DNA of 41,351 nt from JBGTIS01 sp041745535 (lineage in GTDB: Bacteria; Bacteroidota; Bacteroidia; Cytophagales; Cyclobacteriaceae): the NCBI GenBank assembly GCA_041745535.1, contig JBGTIS010000328.1:1-41351 (forward strand). Direction: 5' to 3'. Numbering within the stretch: position 1 is the first letter of the stretch; each line of letters begins with the position of its first letter. The notes beneath the pieces are model-generated. The model was not told where the DNA came from. It saw only the letters and a program-made list of their open reading frames with translations, and searched no databases. This document shows, piece after piece, positions 19,189 through 27,141 of this stretch. Position numbers and translations under genes: made by a program.

Positions 19189-19659
19189 TTAAAAATCCAC
19201 TACTTCCCAGAAAGCTTTTTTGGGTTTCAGGTTTTGGTCAAACAGCAAAGGATAGTTCTTTCTGCCTCGCGCCTGGTAGGTATCCAGCCAACTGTGTTGA
19301 TCGGAAATATTCCAGAAAGTAACTCCGTAATCACGTCATGGTAATCTGGAAAACTTTGAAAAACATCTTATTCAAAAGCTTTGGCAATAAAATCATCTCC
19401 ACATATCTGGTACCATATGGAATTGCGCATGAAATGATCAGGATTATCGTCAATGGCTTCGTTTACCATCCCAGGCATATACTTTTCCTTTATACCGGCT
19501 TACTACAGCGGTGATATGAGCTTTCAGTCCTTTGGCAGGGTCTTTCTACTGATTTTCTGTTGGGGAAAGCCCTATTTGGGTCCCTCCAAAAATTAGAATG
19601 AGGGTAAATAAACAGGAAATTAGGTCGACATTATCTATTAAGCTTGTATTAGTTTTCAT
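19189..19659 (-). pseudogene. Glycoside hydrolase family 10 xylanase, shattered remnant
   Basis: The minus strand from ATG at 19659 gives a signal-like N-terminus (MKTNTSLIDNVDLISCLFTL, then ILIFGG), then after a TAG reads KDPAKGLKAHITAVVSRYKG and KVYAWD. One frame over comes VVNEAIDDNPDHFMRNSIWY, with VVNEA being the GH10 acid/base motif. Past a further gap it ends TFWNISDQHSWLDTYQARGR, KNYPLLFDQNLKPKKAFWEV and VDF, the typical GH10 C-terminus. Most of the N-terminal half of the barrel and the nucleophile region are deleted, and there is a stop and a frameshift. The remnant shows that this locus once encoded an endo-1,4-beta-xylanase. It fills the gap between the bicupin and ThuA genes. Confidence 0.85.
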
Positions 19660-19788
19660 TTTTGGGTTAAATTGGTGGAATACTACAGATAATCTGTTAA
19701 GTTTAATACTGAAATTAGGGTAAGAATTATTAAATTAAGCTAATTCCAAGTATTTGTTAATCACTTTAACAATTAAGATTATTTTCCA

Positions 19789-20580
19789 ATGAATTTTAAA
19801 GTAAGTTTTACCTCCAGGCTTTTGTTTCTAATTACCATTTGCTTTTGTCAAACTGCCGTCCTATTTAGTCAAACCTCCCCCAATTTAAAAGGAAAGAAAG
19901 TACTGGTTTACACAAAAAATGGTGAGGGTTATGTGCATGATAATATTGCCGCCAGTATCGAGGCCATCAAAAAGTTAGGTAAATCCAATGGTTTTCAGGT
20001 TGATGCTTCGGAAGATCCCGCTTTGTTTACTACCGAAAACCTCAAACAATATGATGCGTTGATTTTTTCAAATACCAACAATAAAGTTTTTGATACGGAG
20101 GAGCAGAAAAAGGCATTTCAGCAATATATACAATCAGGTGGTGGATTTGTCGGCATTCATTCGGCAAGTGGCTCTGAACGCGATTGGCCCTGGTTCGCGA
20201 AAATGATTGGTGGTAAATTTTTTCGTCACCCCAAGTTACAACCCTTTAATGTGCTGGTGCTGGATAAAAACAATCCCTCTACCAGTTTTCTGCCCGATAC
20301 CTGGGAATGGGAAGACGAATGTTATTACCTGAAACAGTATAATCCTGATATGCATGTGCTACTCGTGGCCGATTTAACCACTGTGGAAGATGAAAAAATG
20401 GCAGAATACCCAGGCGATACCTTCGGTACGGTGCTGCCCCTAGCCTGGTGCCACGAATTTGACGGAGGGCGTGAATGGTATACTGCTCTCGGACATAAAT
20501 CAGAATATTATTCCGATCCCAATTTTATAAAACATATTTTAGGAGGTATTTCCTGGGTATTAGGCAATGATCATCCTTAA
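19789..20580 (+). CDS. Secreted ThuA-like domain protein
   Basis: A 263-residue exported protein (signal peptide to about residue 28) with one ThuA/glutamine-amidotransferase-like fold: VLVYTKNGEGYVHDNIAASI, DALIFSNTNNKVFDTEEQKK, FQQYIQSGGGFVGIHSASGS, WPWFAKMIGGKFFRHP and CHEFDGGREWYTALGHKSEY. ThuA-fold proteins accompany Gfo/Idh/MocA oxidoreductases and DUF1080 proteins in trehalose and keto-sugar metabolism; their exact chemistry is often unknown. It is 44 bp ahead of a Tat-type oxidoreductase on the same strand, so the two are probably cotranscribed. Confidence 0.92.
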   Translation: MNFKVSFTSRLLFLITICFCQTAVLFSQTSPNLKGKKVLVYTKNGEGYVHDNIAASIEAIKKLGKSNGFQVDASEDPALFTTENLKQYDALIFSNTNNKVFDTEEQKKAFQQYIQSGGGFVGIHSASGSERDWPWFAKMIGGKFFRHPKLQPFNVLVLDKNNPSTSFLPDTWEWEDECYYLKQYNPDMHVLLVADLTTVEDEKMAEYPGDTFGTVLPLAWCHEFDGGREWYTALGHKSEYYSDPNFIKHILGGISWVLGNDHP

Positions 20581-20624
20581 AGTATTCACTGATATTTCAG
20601 AATCTTTACCCTAAAAAAATTATT

Positions 20625-22055
20625 ATGAAAAAGAAAAAGCTAGCTGGCAAAAACGCTATCAGCAGACGCGATTACCTGAAAACATCCTTAGCAGGAGCTG
20701 CCGGGGCTATTTTTGTGCCCACCATTGTTCCTTCTACCGTTTTTGGTAAAAACGCACCCAGCAATAAAATTAATATTGGTCAGATTGGCTGTGGGCGTAT
20801 TGCCAGGGGCCATGACCTTCCCGAAACCATGAAAAACGATATCGCTCGTGTAATCGCGGTGAGCGAACTGGATAAACGGCGGCTGGAAGAGGGGAAAAAA
20901 TTTATAGAAGGTCTTTACGCGGAACAGCAGGGCAAAAAGAACTATGTAGATGTAAAAATGTACGATGACTTCCGGGAAATGCTCGCTAATCCTGAAATTG
21001 ACGCGGTAATCATCAGTACCCCTGACCACTGGCATGCCCAGCCAGCAGTTCAGGCCGCGCTGGCCGGAAAAGATGTATACCTGCAAAAGCCAGCTTCCTT
21101 AACCATTGAAGAAGGCCGGATGATGAGTGACATTGTACACAGAACAGGCATCATTTTCCAGATTGGAAGCCAGCAGCGTTCGGTAGATCCCTGGCCACAA
21201 TTCAAAAGAGCCTGCGAGCTGGTACGAAACGGTCGTATTGGTGATATTCAAACCATAAAAATAGGGCTTCCCGGCGACCCTTCCGGCGATGAAGAAACAG
21301 AAATGCCCATACCCAAAAATCTTAATTACGATATGTGGCTGGGGTCCACACCGTATGAATACTACACTGAAAAACGTGTGCATCCGCAACATGATTTTTC
21401 ACGACCGGGCTGGTTGCGTTGCGAACAGTTTGGAGCGGGTATGATAACCGGCTGGGGGGCGCACCATATAGATATTGCTCATTGGGGTATGGGTACTGAA
21501 TATACAGGCCCTGTTGAAGTAGAGGGAAAAGCTGATTTTCCAAAATCTGGTTTGTGGAATGTACATGGCGATTTTAATGTAACCGCCAAATATGCCAATG
21601 GCGTTACCATGCAGATCGGCGGCGATAATCCGAATGGTGTACGATTTGAAGGTACCGATGGATGGATATTCGTAGCCAGGGGTAATGTAGGTGTCACCGC
21701 CTCTGATCCTACCAGTGCGGAAGATACCAATGAGGCTTTCACTGCCAGCGACCGTAAAATTCTAAATTCTGAAATTGGTCCTGATGAAATTCATTTGTAC
21801 GAAAGCCCGGAACAGCACAAAAACTGGTTAGATTGTATCAGGTCCAGGCAGGCGCCCATCGCCCCTGCTGAGGTGGCGCACCGTTCGTGTAGTGCCTGTT
21901 TGATAGCACATACGGCAATGAAGATACCCAGAAAACTGTACTGGGATCCGGTAAATGAGCGGTTTAAGAATGACGATGAAGCCAATGCCATGCTGTCGCG
22001 CCCGCAACGGTATCCGTATGGCATCATACATATTGAAGGATTAAAAGAGTTTTAA
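20625..22055 (+). CDS. Tat-exported Gfo/Idh/MocA-family oxidoreductase
   Basis: A 476-residue NAD(P)-dependent sugar oxidoreductase. The N-terminus carries a Tat signal (SRRDYLKTSLAGAAGAIFVP). The Rossmann motif INIGQIGCGRIARGHDLPET follows at about residue 46. VIISTPDHWHAQPAVQAALA and GKDVYLQKP, with the conserved EKP lysine region as LQKP, complete the cofactor fold. The C-terminal dimerisation/substrate domain includes MITGWGAHHIDIAHWGMGTE. Exported members of this family commonly carry tightly bound NAD and oxidise or isomerise sugars via keto intermediates. It sits between the ThuA gene and a second, lipoprotein oxidoreductase. Substrate unknown. Confidence 0.93.
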   Translation: MKKKKLAGKNAISRRDYLKTSLAGAAGAIFVPTIVPSTVFGKNAPSNKINIGQIGCGRIARGHDLPETMKNDIARVIAVSELDKRRLEEGKKFIEGLYAEQQGKKNYVDVKMYDDFREMLANPEIDAVIISTPDHWHAQPAVQAALAGKDVYLQKPASLTIEEGRMMSDIVHRTGIIFQIGSQQRSVDPWPQFKRACELVRNGRIGDIQTIKIGLPGDPSGDEETEMPIPKNLNYDMWLGSTPYEYYTEKRVHPQHDFSRPGWLRCEQFGAGMITGWGAHHIDIAHWGMGTEYTGPVEVEGKADFPKSGLWNVHGDFNVTAKYANGVTMQIGGDNPNGVRFEGTDGWIFVARGNVGVTASDPTSAEDTNEAFTASDRKILNSEIGPDEIHLYESPEQHKNWLDCIRSRQAPIAPAEVAHRSCSACLIAHTAMKIPRKLYWDPVNERFKNDDEANAMLSRPQRYPYGIIHIEGLKEF

Positions 22056-22160
22056 TAAAAAATTCTTTAATTTTAGGCCTGCTCCCCGTTCATCTGCTTG
22101 AGAAAAGCCTGGACAGGTGCAGGTTTTTTTATTGGTTCTAACAAAATAAAACACCCTTTT

Positions 22161-23576
22161 ATGAAAATTAATCTGCTCCTACTGTCAATACTAGTTATTG
22201 CTTATGCCTGTAACCAGAAAAGTTCTGAAAATGAAGATATGGATACTACCCAGAAAACCGAACAATTTACAGGCGCGAAGAACGAAGTAAAACTCATGAC
22301 CCTGGACCCCGGTCATTTTCATGCCGCGCTGGTACAGAAATTTATGTACGAACAGATTGACTCTACCGTATATGTGTATGCCCCGGAAGGTGAAGACCTT
22401 AAGTTGCATTTGCAGCGCATAGAGCAGTTTAACACCCGGGAAGTGAATCCCACCCATTGGGCAGAAAAAGTGTATACAGGTTCCGATTTTTTTGAAAAGA
22501 TGCTGGAAGAGAAACCAGGTAATGTGGTGATGTTGTCTGGTAACAATGCCAAAAAGACCCATTACATCAAAGAATCGGTAGACGCGGGTTTAAATGTTTT
22601 GGCCGACAAACCCATGGTCATCAAACCTGAAAATTACGACACCCTGTTATCAGCTTTTGAAAGTGCCAAGGAAAATGAGGTGTTATTATATGATATCATG
22701 ACCGAGCGATACGAAATTACTACTATGCTGCAAAAGGAGCTTTCGCGGTTTCAGGATGTGTTTGGTACCCTGGAAAAAGGAACACCTGAGGAGCCCGCGA
22801 TTTCAAAAGAAAGTGTACACCATTTCTTCAAATATGTGGCCGGTAATCCGCTGGTACGGCCCGCCTGGTTTTTTGATACCGACCAGCAGGGAGAAGGTAT
22901 TGTAGATGTATCTACTCACCTGGTTGATTTAATCTTATGGGAATGTTTTCCTGATAAAGGTATTGATACTTCTGAGGTGGAAGTGGTAACCGCACGGCGA
23001 TGGGCCACTGAAATTTCTCCTGCTCAGTTCAAACAGGCAACTGGACTAGATCAGTTTCCGGACTACCTTAGTAAAGACGTGAAAAACGGTAAGCTAAATA
23101 CTTATTCCAATGGGGAATTTGTTTTCGAAACCAATGGCGTGCATGGAAAAGTGTCCGTAATCTGGAATTTCCAGGCTCCTGAAGGTGCGGCCGATACCCA
23201 TTACTCCATTATGCGGGGTAGCAAAGCCAATCTGATTATCAGGCAGGACAAAGCACAAAATTATCAGCCCACCTTGTATGTAGAGCCAGTGGCCCAGACT
23301 AATAAAAGCGAGATGGAAGCGGCCTTACAATCTGCATTGGAAAAAATAAGAGAGAAACACCCTGATATTACCATAAAGTCGTCTTCAAAAGGCTGGGAAA
23401 TAGAAATTCCTGAAAAATTTAAGGTAGGTCATGAAGCTCATTTCGCGGAGGTTACCAAAAAGTATCTTGAGTATCTGGCAGCCGGTAAAATGCCGGATTG
23501 GGAATTGAAAAACATGATTACCAAATACTATATCACGATGCAGGCTTATGCACTGAGCAGGAAGGAGCCTGTATAA
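22161..23576 (+). CDS. Gfo/Idh/MocA-like oxidoreductase lipoprotein
   Basis: The chosen start is ATG 22161, giving 471 residues that begin MKINLLLLSILVIAYACNQK, a lipoprotein signal with the lipid on Cys17; an upstream in-frame start (22098) only adds residues before this signal. The dinucleotide-binding part reads VKLMTLDPGHFHAALVQKFM, then NVVMLSGNNAKKTHYIKESV and LNVLADKPMVIKP, where the KP motif marks the cofactor site. The long C-terminal half (HHFFKYVAGNPLVRPAWFFD; VDVSTHLVDLILWECFPD) matches the putative-oxidoreductase C-terminal domain. A periplasmic or outer-membrane sugar oxidation role is likely, working with the gene upstream. The integron-like cassette begins 120 bp downstream of its stop. 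Confidence 0.88.
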   Translation: MKINLLLLSILVIAYACNQKSSENEDMDTTQKTEQFTGAKNEVKLMTLDPGHFHAALVQKFMYEQIDSTVYVYAPEGEDLKLHLQRIEQFNTREVNPTHWAEKVYTGSDFFEKMLEEKPGNVVMLSGNNAKKTHYIKESVDAGLNVLADKPMVIKPENYDTLLSAFESAKENEVLLYDIMTERYEITTMLQKELSRFQDVFGTLEKGTPEEPAISKESVHHFFKYVAGNPLVRPAWFFDTDQQGEGIVDVSTHLVDLILWECFPDKGIDTSEVEVVTARRWATEISPAQFKQATGLDQFPDYLSKDVKNGKLNTYSNGEFVFETNGVHGKVSVIWNFQAPEGAADTHYSIMRGSKANLIIRQDKAQNYQPTLYVEPVAQTNKSEMEAALQSALEKIREKHPDITIKSSSKGWEIEIPEKFKVGHEAHFAEVTKKYLEYLAAGKMPDWELKNMITKYYITMQAYALSRKEPV

Positions 23577-23695
23577 TCACCTAATGTCAAGCGGGTGGAT
23601 AGTGCCATTATAAAAATGTTTACCTTCCATAAAAATTGATTTCGTTGAACAATGATACCATACAAATAAACGTACCTGGTGTGTTTATTCGGTTG

Positions 23696-25115
23696 TTGGG
23701 CGCAATTAGAAATATCGGAAAAACAATAATGACAAATAAAATACAAAAAATAGAATTTAAAGAGAGTGAAATTTTTAAAAATGACTCTAAACTTACTTTT
23801 TTTAATGAAAATTTTTCAGAAGATGAAGATCCAAAATTAATTTTTCTTGTAGGTAATAATGGTTCAGGTAAAACATCAATACTAAATTACTTATATAATG
23901 GATTAGGTGAGGGAAAAAAAGGTTTTTATGGTAGTACAAACTTAAAGAAAGGAACCAAATTTAATATTTTTATTACTGGTGAAGATACCGCAATTGAAGT
24001 AAATGTTGAAGATTCGGGAATCAGAAGCAATAGTTATCCAGTGAGTATAAAGATTATTTTCGATGAGGTTAATACTACTTTTGATATTGAAAAAATCACA
24101 TCAGTTACTGCTTTAACTGCAGATGAAGATAAAACCCCAAAAGAAAGGGCTTCTCAACTAGGAAAATTGATACCTCAGTTATTAGCAAATATTAAAGCTG
24201 AGGATGATGCATACATAGCTGATTATATAAGTATACATAATAAAATTCCGGATTACAGAAAAAAGTTAGATCATTTTACAAATGCTTTTGATAAAATGTA
24301 TGAAGGAAGGAAGAGGTTCAAGAAAATATTAAACGAAGATGGTGAAAAAAAAATAATTTTTACGGATAATAACGAGAATGAAGTTAGTATGAGTACTTTT
24401 TCAACTGGTGAAAAACAAATTGTTTTCCGTGTTGGAAATTTATTGAAAAACTTAAAAAATTTAGAAAATGGAATTATTTTAATAGATGAACCAGAAACAA
24501 GTCTTCATCCAAAATGGCAACAAAAATATATTAGATTTCTTTTAGATACTTTTGAAGGTATAGGTATACAATTTATTATTGCTACACATTCGCCATATAT
24601 TCTACAAGGAATGAAGGAAGGCGAAAGTGTTGCTATAAAAATCGAAAGAAATAGAAAAGACAGAGATGGAAATGATATTTTAGAAATTGGAGAAAAAGTT
24701 GGTTATTATCCAAATAGTATAAAAAACCCAAGTATAAACTTGATAAACTATTTAGCTTATGGAATTGTTGATGAGCTTTTGCATATTGAATTATTTACTG
24801 CTTTGGAAGTAAAAAATAAAGTGAATTACAGTGGCTTAAAAAATATTTTAAATGGAGATACTAAAATAGCTCAAAAAAGTCACACTGCTACAGTAAGTTA
24901 TGGAAAAATAAATATTGGGGATTCAATAAGTGAAGCTTTACCAGTTTTCATTAGAAATTCAATGCATCACCCAAATGAAAGAGCGAGAACTTATAATCAA
25001 GAGGAATTAGAAACATCAATAAATATAATGCTGGAGTTAATAGAATAAAAAAGCACCTAACAAGAAAGTATAGATAATACATTCCTAACGTCAGATACTA
25101 TCTATACTTCGGCCG
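23696..25115 (+). mobile_element. Integron-type single-gene cassette in a secondary site
   Basis: The 1420-bp unit starts just inside GTTGGGC (23695-23701; matches GTTRRRY) and ends at the G of CGGCCGTTAAAA (G 25115). Before that end lies ACCTAAC (25055-25061; matches RYYYAAC) and an 11-bp perfect hairpin. In the excised circle the right end would read CGGCC-GTTGGGCGC. Its GTTGGGCGC pairs with GCACCTAAC at seven of nine Watson-Crick positions plus one wobble, as required of an attC site. It holds one gene, very AT-rich (two 60-base lines counted by hand at 28% and 30% G+C, versus 43% in a neighbouring gene). The inferred empty target is CGGTTG/TTAAAAACC. No integrase or further cassette is in the window, so this is inferred. 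Confidence 0.7.
23729..25048 (+). CDS. ABC-type AAA ATPase with C-terminal HEPN-like motif, candidate defence protein
   Basis: ATG 23729 gives 439 residues and sits 33 bp inside the cassette; an upstream frame to 23636 crosses the cassette boundary and was rejected. The ATPase shows Walker A GNNGSGKTS (42-50), an ABC-like signature STGEKQ (225-230), Walker B with catalytic Glu ILIDEPETSLH (250-260) and a switch His in ATHSPYIL (285-292). This is the layout of SMC/RecF/OLD-type ATPases. After a charged linker, a helical C-terminal part ends with ALPVFIRNSMHHPNE (403-417). RNSMHH fits the R-N-x3-H active-site pattern of HEPN RNases. Such ATPase-HEPN fusions are typical of abortive-infection effectors such as RloC/PrrC. 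The role is inferred; a catalytic HEPN is not proven. Confidence 0.75.
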   Translation: MTNKIQKIEFKESEIFKNDSKLTFFNENFSEDEDPKLIFLVGNNGSGKTSILNYLYNGLGEGKKGFYGSTNLKKGTKFNIFITGEDTAIEVNVEDSGIRSNSYPVSIKIIFDEVNTTFDIEKITSVTALTADEDKTPKERASQLGKLIPQLLANIKAEDDAYIADYISIHNKIPDYRKKLDHFTNAFDKMYEGRKRFKKILNEDGEKKIIFTDNNENEVSMSTFSTGEKQIVFRVGNLLKNLKNLENGIILIDEPETSLHPKWQQKYIRFLLDTFEGIGIQFIIATHSPYILQGMKEGESVAIKIERNRKDRDGNDILEIGEKVGYYPNSIKNPSINLINYLAYGIVDELLHIELFTALEVKNKVNYSGLKNILNGDTKIAQKSHTATVSYGKINIGDSISEALPVFIRNSMHHPNERARTYNQEELETSINIMLELIE

Positions 25116-25121
25116 TTAAAA
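25055..25121 (+). other. attC-like recombination site at the cassette 3' end
   Basis: From left: R''-like ACCTAAC (25055-25061), a 4-base spacer, stem arm AAGTATAGATA (25066-25076), a 22-base loop, arm TATCTATACTT (25099-25109), a 5-base spacer CGGCC, then GTTAAAA (25115-25121). The arms are perfectly complementary. The box-spacer-stem-loop-stem-spacer-box order and ~67-bp length are those of integron attC sites. The right box here is supplied by the target (GTTAAAA, one mismatch to GTTRRRY), as expected for the last cassette. A plain terminator is less likely because no T tract follows the stem. Confidence 0.65.
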
Positions 25122-25132
25122 ACCTTAATAAA

Positions 25133-26887
25133 ATGAAGAATTTAACCTATTGTATCGTGATTTGGTTCTTTTTTCTAGTAGTATTACAAACTACAGCTAC
25201 CCAGGCCCAGCAATCAACTGCTGGTACCGGCCATCCTGCTACTTATTGCAATCCACTGAATCTGGATTACACCTATATGATTGTTAATTCTAACAACAAC
25301 ATGTCGTATCGGTCGGGCGCCGATCCGGCAGTGGTATCATTTCGGGGAGAATATTATATGTTTGTAACCCGATCGATGGGGTACTGGCATTCCAAAGACC
25401 TCACTACCTGGGATTTTATTACTCCGGAAAAATGGTATTTTCAGGGATCCAACGCGCCTGCCGCTCAAAATTACAAAGATTCGGTACTGTATGTAACCGG
25501 AGATCCTTCGGGAGCGATGAGTTTATTATATACCGATAATCCACAAAAAGGCGACTGGAAAGCAGTGCCTGCCATACTTTGGGATTTGCAGGATCCTGAT
25601 TTTTTTATTGATGACGACGGGAAAGCTTATATATTCTGGGGATCTTCCAATACCTATCCCATCCGGGGTTATGAGCTTGATCCCAGTCAGCGTTTTATTA
25701 AAAAAGGGGAAACGGTAGAATTGTTTAAGTTGCACGAAGACCAGCATGGATGGGAAAGATTTGGTGAAAATCACAACGATCCTAAGCTAAGTGGATATAT
25801 GGAAGGCGCTTGGCTTACCAAGCACAACAATAAATATTACATGCAATACGCGGCACCCGGTACCGAATGGGATACCTATGCCGATGGCGTGTATACAGCC
25901 GACCATCCATTAGGGCCTTACACCTATGCGCCAAACAACCCGGTAAGCTACAAGCCGGGCGGATTTATCAATGGAGCAGGCCATGGCAGTACAGTAGAAG
26001 GTCCGGGCGGGCAATACTGGCATTTTGGTACCATGGCTATTTCCGTGAACTATAAGTTTGAAAGGCGACTTGCCATGTTTCCGACTTTTTTCGACAGTGA
26101 TGGTCTGATGTATTGCAATACCGCTTATGGCGATTATCCGCATTATGCCCCCTCTGAACCTGACCGGCAGGGAGAATTTACTGGTTGGATGCTGCTTTCT
26201 TATAAAAAACCAGTTAAAGCATCTTCCCAATTAGAAAATTTTATCCCCGATCATATTAATGATGAGAATGTACAAAGTTTCTGGGTCGCCGAAAAAAACA
26301 ATGCGGACCAGTGGCTGCAAATTGATCTGGAAAAAATGGCTACCATTAATGCCATTCAGATTAATTATCACGACTATCAATCTGACATTTATGGAAAGCA
26401 GAAAGGTATCTATCATCAGTACATCGTAGAGGGTTCCGCTGATGGTAAGGAATGGACTGTTTTAGTTGATAAACAGCGAAATAAATCTGATGTTCCAAAT
26501 GATTATGTGGAGTTGCCGGAAAATAGCAAAGCCAGATTTGTTCGATTTAAAAATGCGCATAACCCCACGCCATATCTGGCTATTTCAGGTTTCCGGATAT
26601 TTGGCATAGCTAATGGAAAAAAACCTTCGGCAGTTAAGAATCTGAATGTAGAGCGCAAAGAAGACCGCAGAAATACCATACTTTCCTGGCGGGAAGTACC
26701 CAATGCTCAAGGTTATAATATTCGTTGGGGTATTACTCCGGAAAAGCTTTATAACTCCTGGATGATTTATGATAAAAATACGGCTGAAATCAGAAGTTTA
26801 AACGTAGATCAGAAGTATTACTTTACCGTTGAAGCATTTAACGAAAATGGTATTTCCCGGGTTTCTGAAGTAATATCAGTTGATTAA
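25133..26887 (+). CDS. Secreted GH43-like enzyme with F5/8 type C and fibronectin III domains
   Basis: A 584-residue exported protein (signal cut near ATQAQ). Residues about 35-350 form a five-bladed GH43-type propeller: YRSGADPAVVSFRGEYYMFV carries the probable general base (Asp64), QDPDFFIDDDGKAYIFWG the second Asp, and SGYMEGAWLTKHNNKYYMQY a candidate acid Glu. Residues about 355-495 are a discoidin-like carbohydrate-binding domain (NADQWLQIDLEKMATINAIQ; LAISGFRIFG). The last ~85 form an Fn3 domain (TILSWREVPNAQGYNIRWGI). It likely binds and trims a hemicellulose side chain outside the inner membrane. The start lies 18 bp past the cassette, so the insertion probably separated it from its original promoter or the preceding genes. 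Confidence 0.88.
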   Translation: MKNLTYCIVIWFFFLVVLQTTATQAQQSTAGTGHPATYCNPLNLDYTYMIVNSNNNMSYRSGADPAVVSFRGEYYMFVTRSMGYWHSKDLTTWDFITPEKWYFQGSNAPAAQNYKDSVLYVTGDPSGAMSLLYTDNPQKGDWKAVPAILWDLQDPDFFIDDDGKAYIFWGSSNTYPIRGYELDPSQRFIKKGETVELFKLHEDQHGWERFGENHNDPKLSGYMEGAWLTKHNNKYYMQYAAPGTEWDTYADGVYTADHPLGPYTYAPNNPVSYKPGGFINGAGHGSTVEGPGGQYWHFGTMAISVNYKFERRLAMFPTFFDSDGLMYCNTAYGDYPHYAPSEPDRQGEFTGWMLLSYKKPVKASSQLENFIPDHINDENVQSFWVAEKNNADQWLQIDLEKMATINAIQINYHDYQSDIYGKQKGIYHQYIVEGSADGKEWTVLVDKQRNKSDVPNDYVELPENSKARFVRFKNAHNPTPYLAISGFRIFGIANGKKPSAVKNLNVERKEDRRNTILSWREVPNAQGYNIRWGITPEKLYNSWMIYDKNTAEIRSLNVDQKYYFTVEAFNENGISRVSEVISVD

Positions 26888-27030
26888 CAGCTACCCACCT
26901 CAATCTTATTACTGAACAATTTTTCATTCGCTTACCGTCTTAACCGGAAATCAGAAAATGTCCCCCAAATTTCATATAAAATGGGTTAAATTGATTGATG
27001 TAGTATGTGTTCACAACTGAAAATATTCAC

Positions 27031-27133
27031 TAAGTACAAACAAATAAAAAGTGTCGAATGCGGTAGGACAACTTGTCAAGCTGTCCTACAAAAATTACCA
27101 TTCCTCGCGTCAAATCTTTCTTGATTGTACTTA
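27031..27133. repeat. 103-bp TA-flanked MITE-like unit
   Basis: It begins TAAGTACAAACAA and ends with the reverse complement of TAAGTACAATCAA (12 of 13 match), each including the TA duplicated by IS630/Tc1 elements. At its centre, 27063-27089, is a near-perfect palindrome: GTAGGACA and TGTCCTAC with an inner CTTG/CAAG. It has no coding capacity. Its right 26 bp are repeated with one mismatch at 28748-28773. Confidence 0.6.
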
Positions 27134-27141
27134 GCGCATTG

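Noticed and set aside
22079..22150. Possible terminator (CCTGC...GCAGG plus T run) between the two oxidoreductase genes
   Set aside because: The pairing is only 5-6 bp over a long loop; too weak to list.
23636..23728. Longer N-terminus for the ATPase starting at 23636
   Set aside because: It would cross the proposed cassette boundary and add residues without the family's beta-strand start. ATG 23729 directly precedes the conserved ATPase fold.
25055..25121. The hairpin after the ATPase gene as a simple Rho-independent terminator
   Set aside because: The stem is AT-rich and followed by CGGCCGTT, not a T tract. The flanking boxes and their complementarity with the left cassette border fit attC better.
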